Assembly (NCBI RefSeq): GCF_034090345.1
Contig: NZ_JAXDSS010000005.1
Location: 1-21,795, forward strand
Direction of reading: 5' to 3'
From: Peptoniphilus sp034090345
Lineage (GTDB): Bacteria; Bacillota; Clostridia; Tissierellales; Peptoniphilaceae
Length of the DNA: 21,795 nucleotides
A program made the position numbers and the translations under genes. The notes below the pieces were generated by a model. It did no database searches. It had not been told where the DNA came from and was given only the letters and a program-made list of their open reading frames with translations. This document shows, piece after piece, positions 1 to 6,834 of the stretch (position 1 is its first letter; each line of letters starts with the position of its first letter).

Positions 1-138
1 TTTATTTTGTCACTTAAGCATGCCAAAATTTATGATTTGGACGGAGATTTTGCAACTTTAAAGGATTGGACAGAACTTGAGAATGTTAGAGTATATTATG
101 ATTTTTTCAAGAAATATTCTGACGAATTTGAGGAGTAG
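1..138 (+). CDS. 3' end of an unrecognised protein (partial)
   Basis: Frame 1 is open from the window edge to a TAG at 136-138, giving about 45 residues that end in YYDFFKKYSDEFEE. I do not recognise the family. The tail is acidic and aromatic with no membrane segment or cysteine motif, so it looks like the end of a soluble cytoplasmic protein. The next gene starts one base after the stop, and its ribosome binding site lies inside this tail, so the two are probably co-transcribed and translationally coupled. The start and most of the protein lie outside the window. Confidence 0.6.
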   Translation, partial: FILSLKHAKIYDLDGDFATLKDWTELENVRVYYDFFKKYSDEFEE

Positions 139-139
139 T

Positions 140-814
140 ATGTACAAAATTATTTTAATAGATTTAGATAATACAATTTTGGATTTCAATGCGGCTGAGG
201 AAAACTCTATAAGATACTTGTTTGAAATTTATGGAGTTGAAAATAATAGAGAAAATTTGGAAAAATATAGAAAAATAAATGTTTATATGTGGGGGGAACT
301 TGAAAAGGGGAATATGTCAAAAGATGAAATTTTGACAAAAAGATTTGAAGAATTTTTCAAACTATTTGGAATTGAGGTAGACGGAAAGAAAGCAGAAGAT
401 GTTTTCAGAAGTCATCTGGATAGAAATAGTCAGTTGATTGACGGGGCATTTGAATTATTATTGGAATTGAAAAAGATGGATAAAAAAATTTATACGGCTT
501 CTAATGGAGTTTATAGTACTCAAATTAAAAGAATGACTGATTCAAAGATATATAATTTATTTGACGGACATTTTATTTCTGAAAAAGTTGGTTTTGAAAA
601 ACCGGATAGGAGATTTTTTGAATATTGTTTTAAAAATATTGATGGAGCAAATTTAAAGAATATGTTGATGGTTGGGGATAGAATAGAATCGGATATAAAT
701 GGTGCTAAAAATTTTGGGATTGACAGTTGTTATTTTGATAAAAAAGGTATAATGAATGAGAGTTTGGCAACGCACACTATAAATCATTTATCTGATTTGT
801 TAAAGATAGTATAA
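140..814 (+). CDS. HAD-superfamily hydrolase, YjjG-like nucleotidase
   Basis: This is a 224-residue cytoplasmic phosphatase of the haloacid dehalogenase superfamily. All four HAD motifs are visible: DLDNT with nucleophile D8 and acid/base D10, the motif II serine in TASNG (S121), the motif III lysine in EKPD (K154), and the magnesium site GDRIESD (D180, D185). The cap between motifs I and II is helical and of C1 type. Length and the VGFEKPD stretch match the YjjG/YfnB group (5'-nucleotidases acting on non-canonical pyrimidine nucleotides); that substrate is family inference. I chose the ATG at 140 because GAGGAG at 130-135 is well placed before it. The open frame extends back to 77, but that would overlap the preceding gene. 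No T-rich terminator follows, only the hairpin at 819-842. Confidence 0.85.
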   Translation: MYKIILIDLDNTILDFNAAEENSIRYLFEIYGVENNRENLEKYRKINVYMWGELEKGNMSKDEILTKRFEEFFKLFGIEVDGKKAEDVFRSHLDRNSQLIDGAFELLLELKKMDKKIYTASNGVYSTQIKRMTDSKIYNLFDGHFISEKVGFEKPDRRFFEYCFKNIDGANLKNMLMVGDRIESDINGAKNFGIDSCYFDKKGIMNESLATHTINHLSDLLKIV

Positions 815-818
815 AAAT

Positions 819-842
819 GCCAAGCTCTCCACAAAGCTTGGC
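819..842 (+). other. Perfect 8-bp hairpin downstream of the HAD gene
   Basis: GCCAAGCT (819-826) and AGCTTGGC (835-842) form a perfect stem with an 8-base loop, five bases after the stop codon. No T run follows, so it is a poor intrinsic terminator as it stands. It could be a 3'-end stabiliser or part of a larger fold: the right arm can also pair, with one bulge, with GCCCAAG at about 862-868. Confidence 0.6.
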
Positions 843-904
843 GAAGTAGACAGATTTCTCTGCCCAAGGGTATTAAAATTATACAAGAGAATTTAAGTCG
901 TGTC

Positions 905-932
905 AAAGCTTTACAAATATTTGTAGAGCTTT
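905..932. promoter_or_regulatory. 28-bp palindrome covering the promoter, candidate operator
   Basis: The left half AAAGCTTTACAAAT and right half ATTTGTAGAGCTTT are inverted copies with a single non-complementary position (T911 against G926, a wobble in RNA). The palindrome spans the -35 box and the whole spacer and touches the first base of the -10 box. That is the usual place for a repressor operator. Nothing in the window identifies the protein that would bind it. Confidence 0.5.
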
Positions 933-937
933 ATAAT
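910..937 (+). promoter_or_regulatory. Sigma-A-type promoter of the aminopeptidase gene
   Basis: A TTTACA -35 box (910-915) and a perfect TATAAT -10 box (932-937) are separated by 16 bp. This lies about 30 bp upstream of the aminopeptidase start. It is among the clearest promoters in the window and falls inside the palindrome at 905-932. Confidence 0.65.
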
Positions 938-967
938 TTAAATTAATAAATTAAATAGGAGGATAAA

Positions 968-2350
968 ATGGAATTAAAAAATAAGTCAGTATGGCAATCA
1001 ATAAGTCCGGAACAATATAAAGAAATTTTTGAATATTCAGATAGGTATAAGCATTTTTTAGACATGTCAAAGACGGAAAGGGAAGCTACTAAGTTCATAA
1101 TTGAAGAAGCTGAAAAGAGAGGGTACGTTTCTTTAGAAGAAGCTTTGAAAAAAGATATAAAATCAGGGGATAAAATTTATTTAAACAATCATAACAAGTC
1201 ATGCGTTTTGTTTGTAATAGGTAGAGAAGAATTGGAAAATGGTATGAACATAGTTGGTTCACACATAGATTGTCCAAGACTTGATTTAAAACAAAGACCT
1301 CTTTATGAAGATTCTGATTTGGCTTTGTTAAAAACTCACTATTATGGTGGAGTTAAGAAATATCAATGGCCTACAATTCCTTTGGCACTACACGGAGTTA
1401 TAATTACTCAAGACGGAGAGAAAAAAGAAATTGCTATTGGTGAAAAAGTAGATGACCCTGTATTTTTCATAAATGATTTATTGCCACATCTAAGTCAAAA
1501 CCAAAATACTAAAAAACTTAGTGAGGGTATTGAGGGAGAACAATTAAATGTAGTTGTAGGACACTCAACTTATGGAAGTGATGAAAAGGAAAATCCAATA
1601 AAGAAACTTGTACTTGAATATTTAAATGAAAAGTTTGGAATGGTTGAGGAAGATTTTATTGTTTCTGAACTTGAAATTGTACCGGCTAGTCCGGCAAGGG
1701 ATGTTGGATTTGACAGATCGCTTGTGGCAGCTCACGGACATGATGACAGAGTTTGTAGTTATGCAAATTTAGAGGCGATATTTAAAGTTGAAAACCCTAA
1801 TAAAACTGTAGTCGCTCTTTTTGCAGATAAGGAAGAGATAGGCTCTGTAGGGAATACAGGAATGCACGCAAGATTTTTTGAAAATGCAGTTGCTGAAATT
1901 ATAAACAAAATGGGAGACTATAATGATTTAAAACTTAGAAGAGCTCTTGCAAATTCAAAGGTGCTTTCAGCAGATGTAACAGCGGCAATTGATCCTGCTT
2001 TTAAAGAAGTTATGGACGAAAAGAACGCATCTAAACTCGGATATGGAATAACAATGTCAAAGTATACAGGTTCTCGCGGTAAAGGTGGATCTAATGATGC
2101 CAATGCAGAATTTTTACATGAAATTAGAAAAGTATTTAATGAAAATGGAATAATTTGGCAAACAGGGGAACTCGGAAAAGTTGACCAAGGGGGCGGTGGA
2201 ACTATAGCCTATATATTAGCTGAGTCAGGTGCTCAAGTTGTAGATATGGGAACTGGAATGCTTTCAATGCATGCTCCAATAGAATTGGTTTCCAAAGCTG
2301 ATGCTTATATGACTTATAAAGCTTATGAAGTTTTTATGAAGAATATATAA
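968..2350 (+). CDS. M18-family zinc aminopeptidase
   Basis: This is a 460-residue cytosolic metallo-aminopeptidase of peptidase family M18 (aspartyl aminopeptidase/ApeB type), which removes N-terminal residues, often acidic ones, from peptides. Di-zinc motifs are in order: GSHIDCPR (H99, with D101 beside it), HGHDDRVC (bridging D260), DKEEIGS (E289 as general base, E290 as ligand), SADVTAAIDP (D336) and a C-terminal MHAPIE (H435). The glycine-rich DQGGGGTIAY near 406-415 is also typical. Full family length. The start is fixed by AGGAGG at 957-962. The gene is followed after 11 bp by the PNPOx-like gene, so the two form an operon driven from the promoter at 910-937. It probably serves peptide catabolism; substrate specificity cannot be read from the sequence. 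Confidence 0.93.
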   Translation: MELKNKSVWQSISPEQYKEIFEYSDRYKHFLDMSKTEREATKFIIEEAEKRGYVSLEEALKKDIKSGDKIYLNNHNKSCVLFVIGREELENGMNIVGSHIDCPRLDLKQRPLYEDSDLALLKTHYYGGVKKYQWPTIPLALHGVIITQDGEKKEIAIGEKVDDPVFFINDLLPHLSQNQNTKKLSEGIEGEQLNVVVGHSTYGSDEKENPIKKLVLEYLNEKFGMVEEDFIVSELEIVPASPARDVGFDRSLVAAHGHDDRVCSYANLEAIFKVENPNKTVVALFADKEEIGSVGNTGMHARFFENAVAEIINKMGDYNDLKLRRALANSKVLSADVTAAIDPAFKEVMDEKNASKLGYGITMSKYTGSRGKGGSNDANAEFLHEIRKVFNENGIIWQTGELGKVDQGGGGTIAYILAESGAQVVDMGTGMLSMHAPIELVSKADAYMTYKAYEVFMKNI

Positions 2351-2361
2351 TGAGGTAATAT

Positions 2362-2877
2362 ATGAGGAGAAAAGATAGGGAACAAGATACAAATTTTGGA
2401 CTAAATGTAATAGATAATACAAATTTTGGAGTAATGACTTTAAAGAAAAATGGTTACTCTCTTCCACTTACTTTTAGTAGAGATGAAAATATTCTTTATT
2501 TTCACTGTGCTATGCAAGGGCAAAAAGTAGATTATATCGAAGATGGAGATTTAGTGAGAATAGTGTTTGTCTCTCAATCTGAAACTCCAAGAGAATACAC
2601 TCCTCAAAGTATTAGGGATATAATAAAAAATGGTGGAAATACTTCAGGTAAAATTTTTACAATTGAGTATAAGAGTGCAATTGTAGAGGGCAAAATTTAC
2701 AATGTAGAGGATGAGAAAGAAAAGATACATTCTTTGAAAATTCTATGCGAAAGGCTTGAACCGGATATGATGGAGTTCTTTGACCACGCAATAGAAAGGT
2801 CTCTCAAAGTTACAAAAGTTTATAAGATAGAAATAGATGAAATAGAATCAAAAGCCAAAGAAGTAGTTAAGATGTAG
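2362..2877 (+). CDS. Pyridoxamine 5'-phosphate oxidase-like flavin protein (NimA type)
   Basis: This 171-residue protein has the split-barrel flavin-binding fold of the PNPOx superfamily, closest to the NimA/5-nitroimidazole-reductase-like group. Typical features are the N-terminal GVMTLKKNGYSLPLTF strand pair and the YFHCAMQGQKVD segment with H48, where the family has an aromatic-His flavin-contact motif. It is probably an FMN-dependent oxidoreductase; the physiological substrate of this group is generally unknown. The start follows a TGAGGT ribosome binding site 11 bp after the aminopeptidase stop, so they should be co-transcribed. A strong terminator follows at once. A link to metronidazole reduction would be speculation from family membership. 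Confidence 0.8.
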   Translation: MRRKDREQDTNFGLNVIDNTNFGVMTLKKNGYSLPLTFSRDENILYFHCAMQGQKVDYIEDGDLVRIVFVSQSETPREYTPQSIRDIIKNGGNTSGKIFTIEYKSAIVEGKIYNVEDEKEKIHSLKILCERLEPDMMEFFDHAIERSLKVTKVYKIEIDEIESKAKEVVKM

Positions 2878-2883
2878 AAAAGG

Positions 2884-2917
2884 TCCATTGTGTAAAAGCA
2901 ATGGATTTTTTATTTTT
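2884..2917 (+). terminator. Rho-independent terminator after the PNPOx-like gene
   Basis: TCCATTG (2884-2890) pairs with CAATGGA (2899-2905) around an 8-base loop and runs straight into a T-rich tract. It closes the aminopeptidase/PNPOx unit. Confidence 0.85.
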
Positions 2918-2930
2918 ATGGAAAATAGTT

Positions 2931-2936
2931 TATAAT
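2931..2936 (+). promoter_or_regulatory. Candidate -10 box for the cysteine-rich protein gene
   Basis: A perfect TATAAT lies just after the terminator and about 48 bp before the GTG start at 2984. No convincing -35 box sits 16-18 bp upstream, so only the -10 element is claimed. Confidence 0.4.
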
Positions 2937-2983
2937 AGTAGTGTAAGTTTAAAATTAATTTAGTTTAGATATAGAGGTAATTT

Positions 2984-3373
2984 GTGAGCAGAGAAGAAAA
3001 AGTTATAGAGAAAAAACAAAATATGCATAATTGTGCGCAGGCAATTGCTTGTACGTATTGCGATTATGTTGGCATAGATGAAGAGACTATGTATAACTTA
3101 ACTCAAGGGTTTGGAGCGGGAAATGGCACAATGGAAGGAACTTGTGGAGCTATTTCAGGAGCAGAAGTAATAATTGGTTTAATCAATAAAAATTCGGGGG
3201 ATACAATGAAAGATAGCAGAAAGATAATGAATGAATTTAAAGAGAAAAATAAATCTGTCTTATGTAAAGATTTAAAGGGAATTGAAACTGGAAAGCCTCT
3301 AAGAAGTTGTGAAGGCTGTGTAAGAGATGTGGTTAAAATTTTGGAGAGTATAATAGACGAAAAACCATTATAA
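2984..3373 (+). CDS. C_GCAxxG_C_C-family cysteine-rich (putative redox) protein
   Basis: This 129-residue cytoplasmic protein has seven cysteines (C17, C23, C26, C54, C94, C109, C112). It matches the family named for its spaced C and GCAxxG signature: NCAQAI near the N-terminus, a glycine-rich GFGAGNGTMEGTCGAISG centre, then SVLCKDL and SCEGCV near the end. Members are small anaerobe proteins thought to be redox-active or metal-binding, without a settled function. The start is GTG, supported by AGAGGT at 2972-2977. The gene ends 25 bp before the TetR-type gene with no terminator between them, so both may share a transcript. Confidence 0.8.
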   Translation: MSREEKVIEKKQNMHNCAQAIACTYCDYVGIDEETMYNLTQGFGAGNGTMEGTCGAISGAEVIIGLINKNSGDTMKDSRKIMNEFKEKNKSVLCKDLKGIETGKPLRSCEGCVRDVVKILESIIDEKPL

Positions 3374-3398
3374 AATTTAAATGTAAAGAGATGATTTG

Positions 3399-3971
3399 AT
3401 GGCAAAACAATATACAAAAGAATTGATTAGAGATGTATTTTGGGAATTAGCCGGAAAGAATACATTAAAAGATGTAACAGTAAGTGAAATAGCAAAAATA
3501 TGTGAAATAAATAGAAATACTTTTTATTACTACTATGAAGACATCTATGATTTGATGAGAGAAATTTTAGATGAAGAGCTTGAAAAAGTGGACATACAAT
3601 TTAACGAAACACTTTCTTGGGAAGATAGTTTTTTAGTTGCGAGTGAATTTATCTTAAAAAATAAAAAAGCAGTCTACAATATTTTTAAATCAGTCGAAAG
3701 AAAAACTATGTATGACTATGTGTTCAAAGTAGCAGGAATAGTAATGACTAAGTATGTAGAAAATGAAAGTAAAATAAAAAACATAAGGGCTTCAAAAAGA
3801 GATAAGGATTTAATAAGTTATTTTTATCAAGCAGCTCTTACAAGTTTTGTGGTCAAATGGATAGATGATGGAATGGTTGAAGAGCCAGAGAGCATAGTAT
3901 ACAGAATAGGCTGTCTATTTGACGGAAATATTGAAAAATCTTTGAGAAAGAGCGAAGAATTAAATAATTAG
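3399..3971 (+). CDS. TetR/AcrR-family transcriptional regulator
   Basis: This is a 190-residue dimeric DNA-binding regulator. The N-terminal helix-turn-helix is clear at about residues 26-46 (VTVSEIAKICEINRNTFYYYY), followed by the usual DIYDLMREIL helix. The C-terminal ligand-binding part contains FVVKWIDDGMVEEPESIVYRI, as in the DhaS/DhaR-like TetR subgroup. The ATG at 3399 is chosen over the in-frame TTG at 3396 for its spacing from AAAGAG at 3385-3390. It lies directly upstream of, and on the same strand as, the oleate hydratase gene, and operator-like palindromes separate the two. I infer a fatty-acid-responsive local repressor; the ligand is not visible in the sequence. Confidence 0.88.
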   Translation: MAKQYTKELIRDVFWELAGKNTLKDVTVSEIAKICEINRNTFYYYYEDIYDLMREILDEELEKVDIQFNETLSWEDSFLVASEFILKNKKAVYNIFKSVERKTMYDYVFKVAGIVMTKYVENESKIKNIRASKRDKDLISYFYQAALTSFVVKWIDDGMVEEPESIVYRIGCLFDGNIEKSLRKSEELNN

Positions 3972-3981
3972 GCAAAATATG

Positions 3982-4012
3982 ACAAGTGTTCGAATTTTGG
4001 ACACTTGTTTTT
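3982..4012 (+). terminator. Terminator or operator between tetR-type gene and hydratase gene
   Basis: ACAAGTGTTC (3982-3991) pairs with GGACACTTGT (3999-4008), including one G-T wobble, with a 7-base loop and a short T run. It should terminate the tetR transcript at least partly. Because it is a long inverted repeat beside a TetR gene, an operator role is also possible; it shares ACAAG/CTTGT arms with the palindrome at 4047-4062. Confidence 0.65.
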
Positions 4013-4046
4013 AGTTAACCATAACAATATTTATTTTGTAGTGATA

Positions 4047-4062
4047 TCCTTGTATACAAGGA
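4047..4062. promoter_or_regulatory. 16-bp perfect palindrome overlapping the hydratase RBS
   Basis: TCCTTGTATACAAGGA is a perfect inverted repeat, and its right arm contributes the first part of the AAGGAGG ribosome binding site (4058-4064) of the oleate hydratase gene. It is a candidate operator for the adjacent TetR-type protein. As RNA it could also fold and mask the ribosome binding site. Confidence 0.55.
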
Positions 4063-4070
4063 GGGAAGAT

Positions 4071-5867
4071 ATGGAAATAAAAACATTTGATAAGCGTTTG
4101 AAACTTGATAACGGAGATTATGATAGATTAGTACACGCGAGAAAACCTAAGGGGATAGAAGATAAGAGAGCATACATAATAGGTTCAGGCTTAGCGGGAC
4201 TTTCTGCGGCAGGATTTTTAATTAAAGATGCTCAAATGGACGGAAAAAATATCCACTTCTTGGAACAATGTGAGCTACCTGGCGGAGCATTGGATGGAGA
4301 ATTTATGAGTAACATAGGATATGTAGCTCGTGGTGGTAGAGAAATGGGACATCACTTTGAAGTTTTATGGGACTTATTCAGTGTTATTCCATCAGCTGAA
4401 GACCCTGAAATGACAATTTTGGATAATTTGTATTATACAAATTTAGATGACCCCAATTATAGCAACTGTCGTATCACACATAAGTGTGGAGAAAGATGGG
4501 ACAATGCTAAATTTAATTTAGGACAAGATTTAGTAAAAGAGATAGTGATGTTTTTATCTATGCCGGACGAAGCACTACAAGATTTAAAAATAGAAGATGT
4601 ATTATCACCTGAACTACTCAAAACTGATTTTTGGACTTTCTGGAGAAGTATGTTTGCCTTTGAAAATTGGCACAGTGCTTTAGAAATGAAACTCTATATG
4701 AATCGTTTCATACACCATGTAGAGGGATTACCTAATTTATCAGCTCTACAATTTACAAGACATGACCAATTTATCTCAATTGTAGAGCCGATGATAAAAT
4801 GGCTAAAGGAAAAAGGCGTTCAATTCGATTACAATACAGCTGTAAAAAATGTTGAATTTGAAATTTTGACAGATAAAAAAGTAGCTAAAAAAATAGTTGC
4901 CGAAGATAATAAAGGCAATGATAAATCTATAGAGCTTACAGAAAATGATTTGGTATTTATTACTAACGGTTCAATTATAGAGTCTTCCGGATATGGAGAT
5001 GATGACACTCCAGCACCATTTATAAGAGAACCTGGAAGTAGTTGGGAACTTTGGAATAACATTGCAAGTCAGTGCGAAGAGTTTGGAAATCCAGAAGTGT
5101 TCAGTACTGATTTTGAAAAGACAAATTGGGAATCTTGTACTGTAACTTGCCACGATAGAAAAATAGCTCCTTATATTGAGAAGATAACTAAGAGATCTCC
5201 ATATACTGGAAAAACTGTTACAGGTGGTATTGTAACTGCAAGAGATTCATCATGGTTGATGAGTTGGACTATAAACAGACAAGGTCAATATCCTACACAA
5301 CCTAAAGATGATGTAGTAGTTTGGGTTTATGGATTGTTCACAGACAAAGACGGAGACTATATCAAGAAGAAGATGAGAGATTGCACAGGTAAGGAAATTA
5401 CAAAAGAATGGCTTTACCACATAGGAGTTCCTATAGAAAAGATAGATGAAATAGCTCAAACTTGTACAGCAGTGCCTGTTATGATGCCGTTTATAACATC
5501 ACATTTTATGCCGAGAAAATTTGGAGACAGACCTTATGTAGTTCCAAAAGACGGAGTAAACTTTGCGTTCATAGGTCAGTTTGCAGAAACTCTTGATAAT
5601 CCGGGAAGAGATACAATCTTTACTACTGAATATTCAGGACGTACTGCTATGGAAGCTGTATATGTTTTGACAGGAGTTGAAAAAGCTGTACCAGAAGTAT
5701 TTGCTTCAAGATATGACATCAGATATCTATTGAGTGGATTGGTTGGTCTATTAGATGGAGAAAAACCGGAAATTAAATTGCCATGGATAGTAAGGCACAA
5801 AGTAAAAGCTATGTTGGCAGGAACTGAGATAGAACAGATTTTAAAAGAGTATAATGTAATTGAATAG
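4071..5867 (+). CDS. ohyA: Oleate hydratase (FAD-dependent, EC 4.2.1.53)
   Basis: This 598-residue flavoenzyme adds water to the cis-9 double bond of unsaturated fatty acids such as oleate, giving 10-hydroxy fatty acids. It is peripheral to the membrane in known members. The FAD-binding IIGSGLAGLSAAG lies at residues 36-48. The family-specific RGGREM motif follows, whose glutamate (E91 here) matches the catalytic Glu of characterised hydratases. LSALQFTRHDQF, SSWLMSWTINRQ, VMMPFITSHFMPR and IGQFAETLDNPGRDTIFTTEYSGRTAMEAVY-type blocks are all present (the last as shorter consecutive pieces). Length is normal for the family. The ATG at 4071 is set by AAGGAGGG at 4058-4065; the frame is open further upstream but lacks a site. 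It probably detoxifies host fatty acids and is likely controlled by the upstream TetR-type regulator. Confidence 0.95.
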   Translation: MEIKTFDKRLKLDNGDYDRLVHARKPKGIEDKRAYIIGSGLAGLSAAGFLIKDAQMDGKNIHFLEQCELPGGALDGEFMSNIGYVARGGREMGHHFEVLWDLFSVIPSAEDPEMTILDNLYYTNLDDPNYSNCRITHKCGERWDNAKFNLGQDLVKEIVMFLSMPDEALQDLKIEDVLSPELLKTDFWTFWRSMFAFENWHSALEMKLYMNRFIHHVEGLPNLSALQFTRHDQFISIVEPMIKWLKEKGVQFDYNTAVKNVEFEILTDKKVAKKIVAEDNKGNDKSIELTENDLVFITNGSIIESSGYGDDDTPAPFIREPGSSWELWNNIASQCEEFGNPEVFSTDFEKTNWESCTVTCHDRKIAPYIEKITKRSPYTGKTVTGGIVTARDSSWLMSWTINRQGQYPTQPKDDVVVWVYGLFTDKDGDYIKKKMRDCTGKEITKEWLYHIGVPIEKIDEIAQTCTAVPVMMPFITSHFMPRKFGDRPYVVPKDGVNFAFIGQFAETLDNPGRDTIFTTEYSGRTAMEAVYVLTGVEKAVPEVFASRYDIRYLLSGLVGLLDGEKPEIKLPWIVRHKVKAMLAGTEIEQILKEYNVIE

Positions 5868-5883
5868 CGAATATTTTTAAAAG

Positions 5884-5917
5884 AAAGCATAGTTGGTGAA
5901 AGCCAGCTATGCTTTTT
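5884..5917 (+). terminator. Rho-independent terminator after oleate hydratase
   Basis: AAAGCATAGTTGG (5884-5896) pairs with CCAGCTATGCTTT (5903-5915), 13 bp with one wobble, a 6-base loop and terminal T residues. Confidence 0.9.
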
Positions 5918-6010
5918 AATTAGTCTTTAAAGAGAAATTCTTATTAAATATATATTTTAAAATGATATACTTAATATAAGCTTAATAAAAATAAATTTAA
6001 GGGGAATATT

Positions 6011-6364
6011 GTGAAAAAATTAATTTTAATTACTATAGCTTTTACTTGTATAGGTAGTTTTATAATTTATTATAATAAAGATATAGTTTTTCAAAAGGGA
6101 AATCCAATTCCATACTTAATAGCAATATCAAAAATAAAAAAAGAAAAACCTTATGTAGAATTAGATAAAAATATTTTAATTTCAAAAAATGAAGATAGTT
6201 TATATCTTTTTAAACATTTTGAGAATGATATGAAAATTAAGTTTAAAGAACAAATGGGAAGTGGATATATATTTAGTGATGAGAATAAAGATTATTTATT
6301 AACATCAGAAGTATATTTGAAAAAGTATATAGTGTGGAATATACATGAAATAAATAAATATTGA
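6011..6364 (+). CDS. Small protein with N-terminal membrane anchor, unknown function
   Basis: This is a 117-residue lysine-rich protein I do not recognise. Residues 2-21 (KKLILITIAFTCIGSFIIYY) form one hydrophobic segment, a signal anchor or uncleaved signal. No proper lipobox surrounds the cysteine. The rest is charged and should lie outside the membrane. The start is GTG, supported by AAGGGGAA at 5999-6006. A TATACT at 5966-5971 is a possible -10 box. The gene stands alone between the hydratase terminator and the next small membrane gene. A hairpin follows at 6372-6390 (AAAGTTTT/AAAACTTT, 3-base loop) but without a T run. Confidence 0.6.
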   Translation: MKKLILITIAFTCIGSFIIYYNKDIVFQKGNPIPYLIAISKIKKEKPYVELDKNILISKNEDSLYLFKHFENDMKIKFKEQMGSGYIFSDENKDYLLTSEVYLKKYIVWNIHEINKY

Positions 6365-6433
6365 TAAATTTAAAGTTTTTTGAAAACTTTGTAAGTATAT
6401 TAAATTTAATCCAAATATAGAGGTGAGTTTAGA

Positions 6434-6679
6434 TTGTATATTATAAGAATTATTTTGCCGGTGATATTGGTAGGAATCGCAACAATTTATATTATTAATC
6501 TTGTAAAAAATAAATCTAAAAAAAGCGATAAAGATGAAAACTATCTATCAGAAGGAATGTCATTAGGATTGTGTTTTGGAACTGCAGTTGGGATAGCTCT
6601 TGGTCAGGACAATTTAGGCATATTTGTCTCCTTGGGAATTTTGTTAGGGATAGTAGTTGGAACTATCATTAAGAAATAA
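6434..6679 (+). CDS. Small glycine-rich membrane protein, unknown function
   Basis: This 81-residue protein has a hydrophobic N-terminal helix (residues 1-24), a short charged loop rich in K, D and E (about 25-38), then a glycine-spaced hydrophobic hairpin from about 43 to 78 (GLCFGTAVGIALG and GILLGIVVGTIIKK). The small-residue spacing resembles glycine-zipper membrane proteins. I cannot assign a function. The start is TTG at 6434, chosen because AGAGGTG at 6419-6425 is ideally placed; no ATG is available nearby. About 155 bp separate it from the hydrogenase operon, which has its own promoter-like sequence. Confidence 0.55.
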   Translation: MYIIRIILPVILVGIATIYIINLVKNKSKKSDKDENYLSEGMSLGLCFGTAVGIALGQDNLGIFVSLGILLGIVVGTIIKK

Positions 6680-6749
6680 ATTATTTAAAACTAGAAAATT
6701 AGAAAAATTTCTAAAAAATTTACAAAATTTAACAAAAAAATAACAATTA

Positions 6750-6776
6750 TTGTATAAAGTTTGATTATCATATAAT
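6750..6776 (+). promoter_or_regulatory. Candidate promoter of the hydrogenase operon
   Basis: A perfect TATAAT at 6771-6776 has a TTGTAT at 6750-6755 upstream with a short 15-bp spacer. The -10 is convincing and the -35 weak. The surrounding 6680-6830 region is very AT-rich with no other obvious element. Confidence 0.4.
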
Positions 6777-6834
6777 ATTATCTATAAGAGATATATTAAA
6801 TAATATGTAGGTATTATTTTTAGGGGGAGAGCTT

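Noticed and set aside
77..139. Upstream extension of the HAD protein to an in-frame ATG at 77
   Set aside because: It would overlap the preceding gene by 62 bases and lacks a ribosome binding site; GAGGAG before the ATG at 140 gives the standard DLDNT-proximal start.
4005..4070. N-terminal extension of oleate hydratase from an upstream ATG at 4005
   Set aside because: It begins inside the terminator hairpin, has no ribosome binding site, and the AAGGAGGG before 4071 gives the normal family length.
6372..6390. Terminator after the 117-residue small protein
   Set aside because: A good 8-bp hairpin exists, but GTAAG rather than a T run follows.
6730..6776. A Rex (NADH-responsive) operator before the hydrogenase operon
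   Set aside because: AACAA and TTGT elements are present, but the only inverted pair is ACAA-TTA-TTGT, the opposite orientation to the TTGT...ACAA arms of a Rex site.
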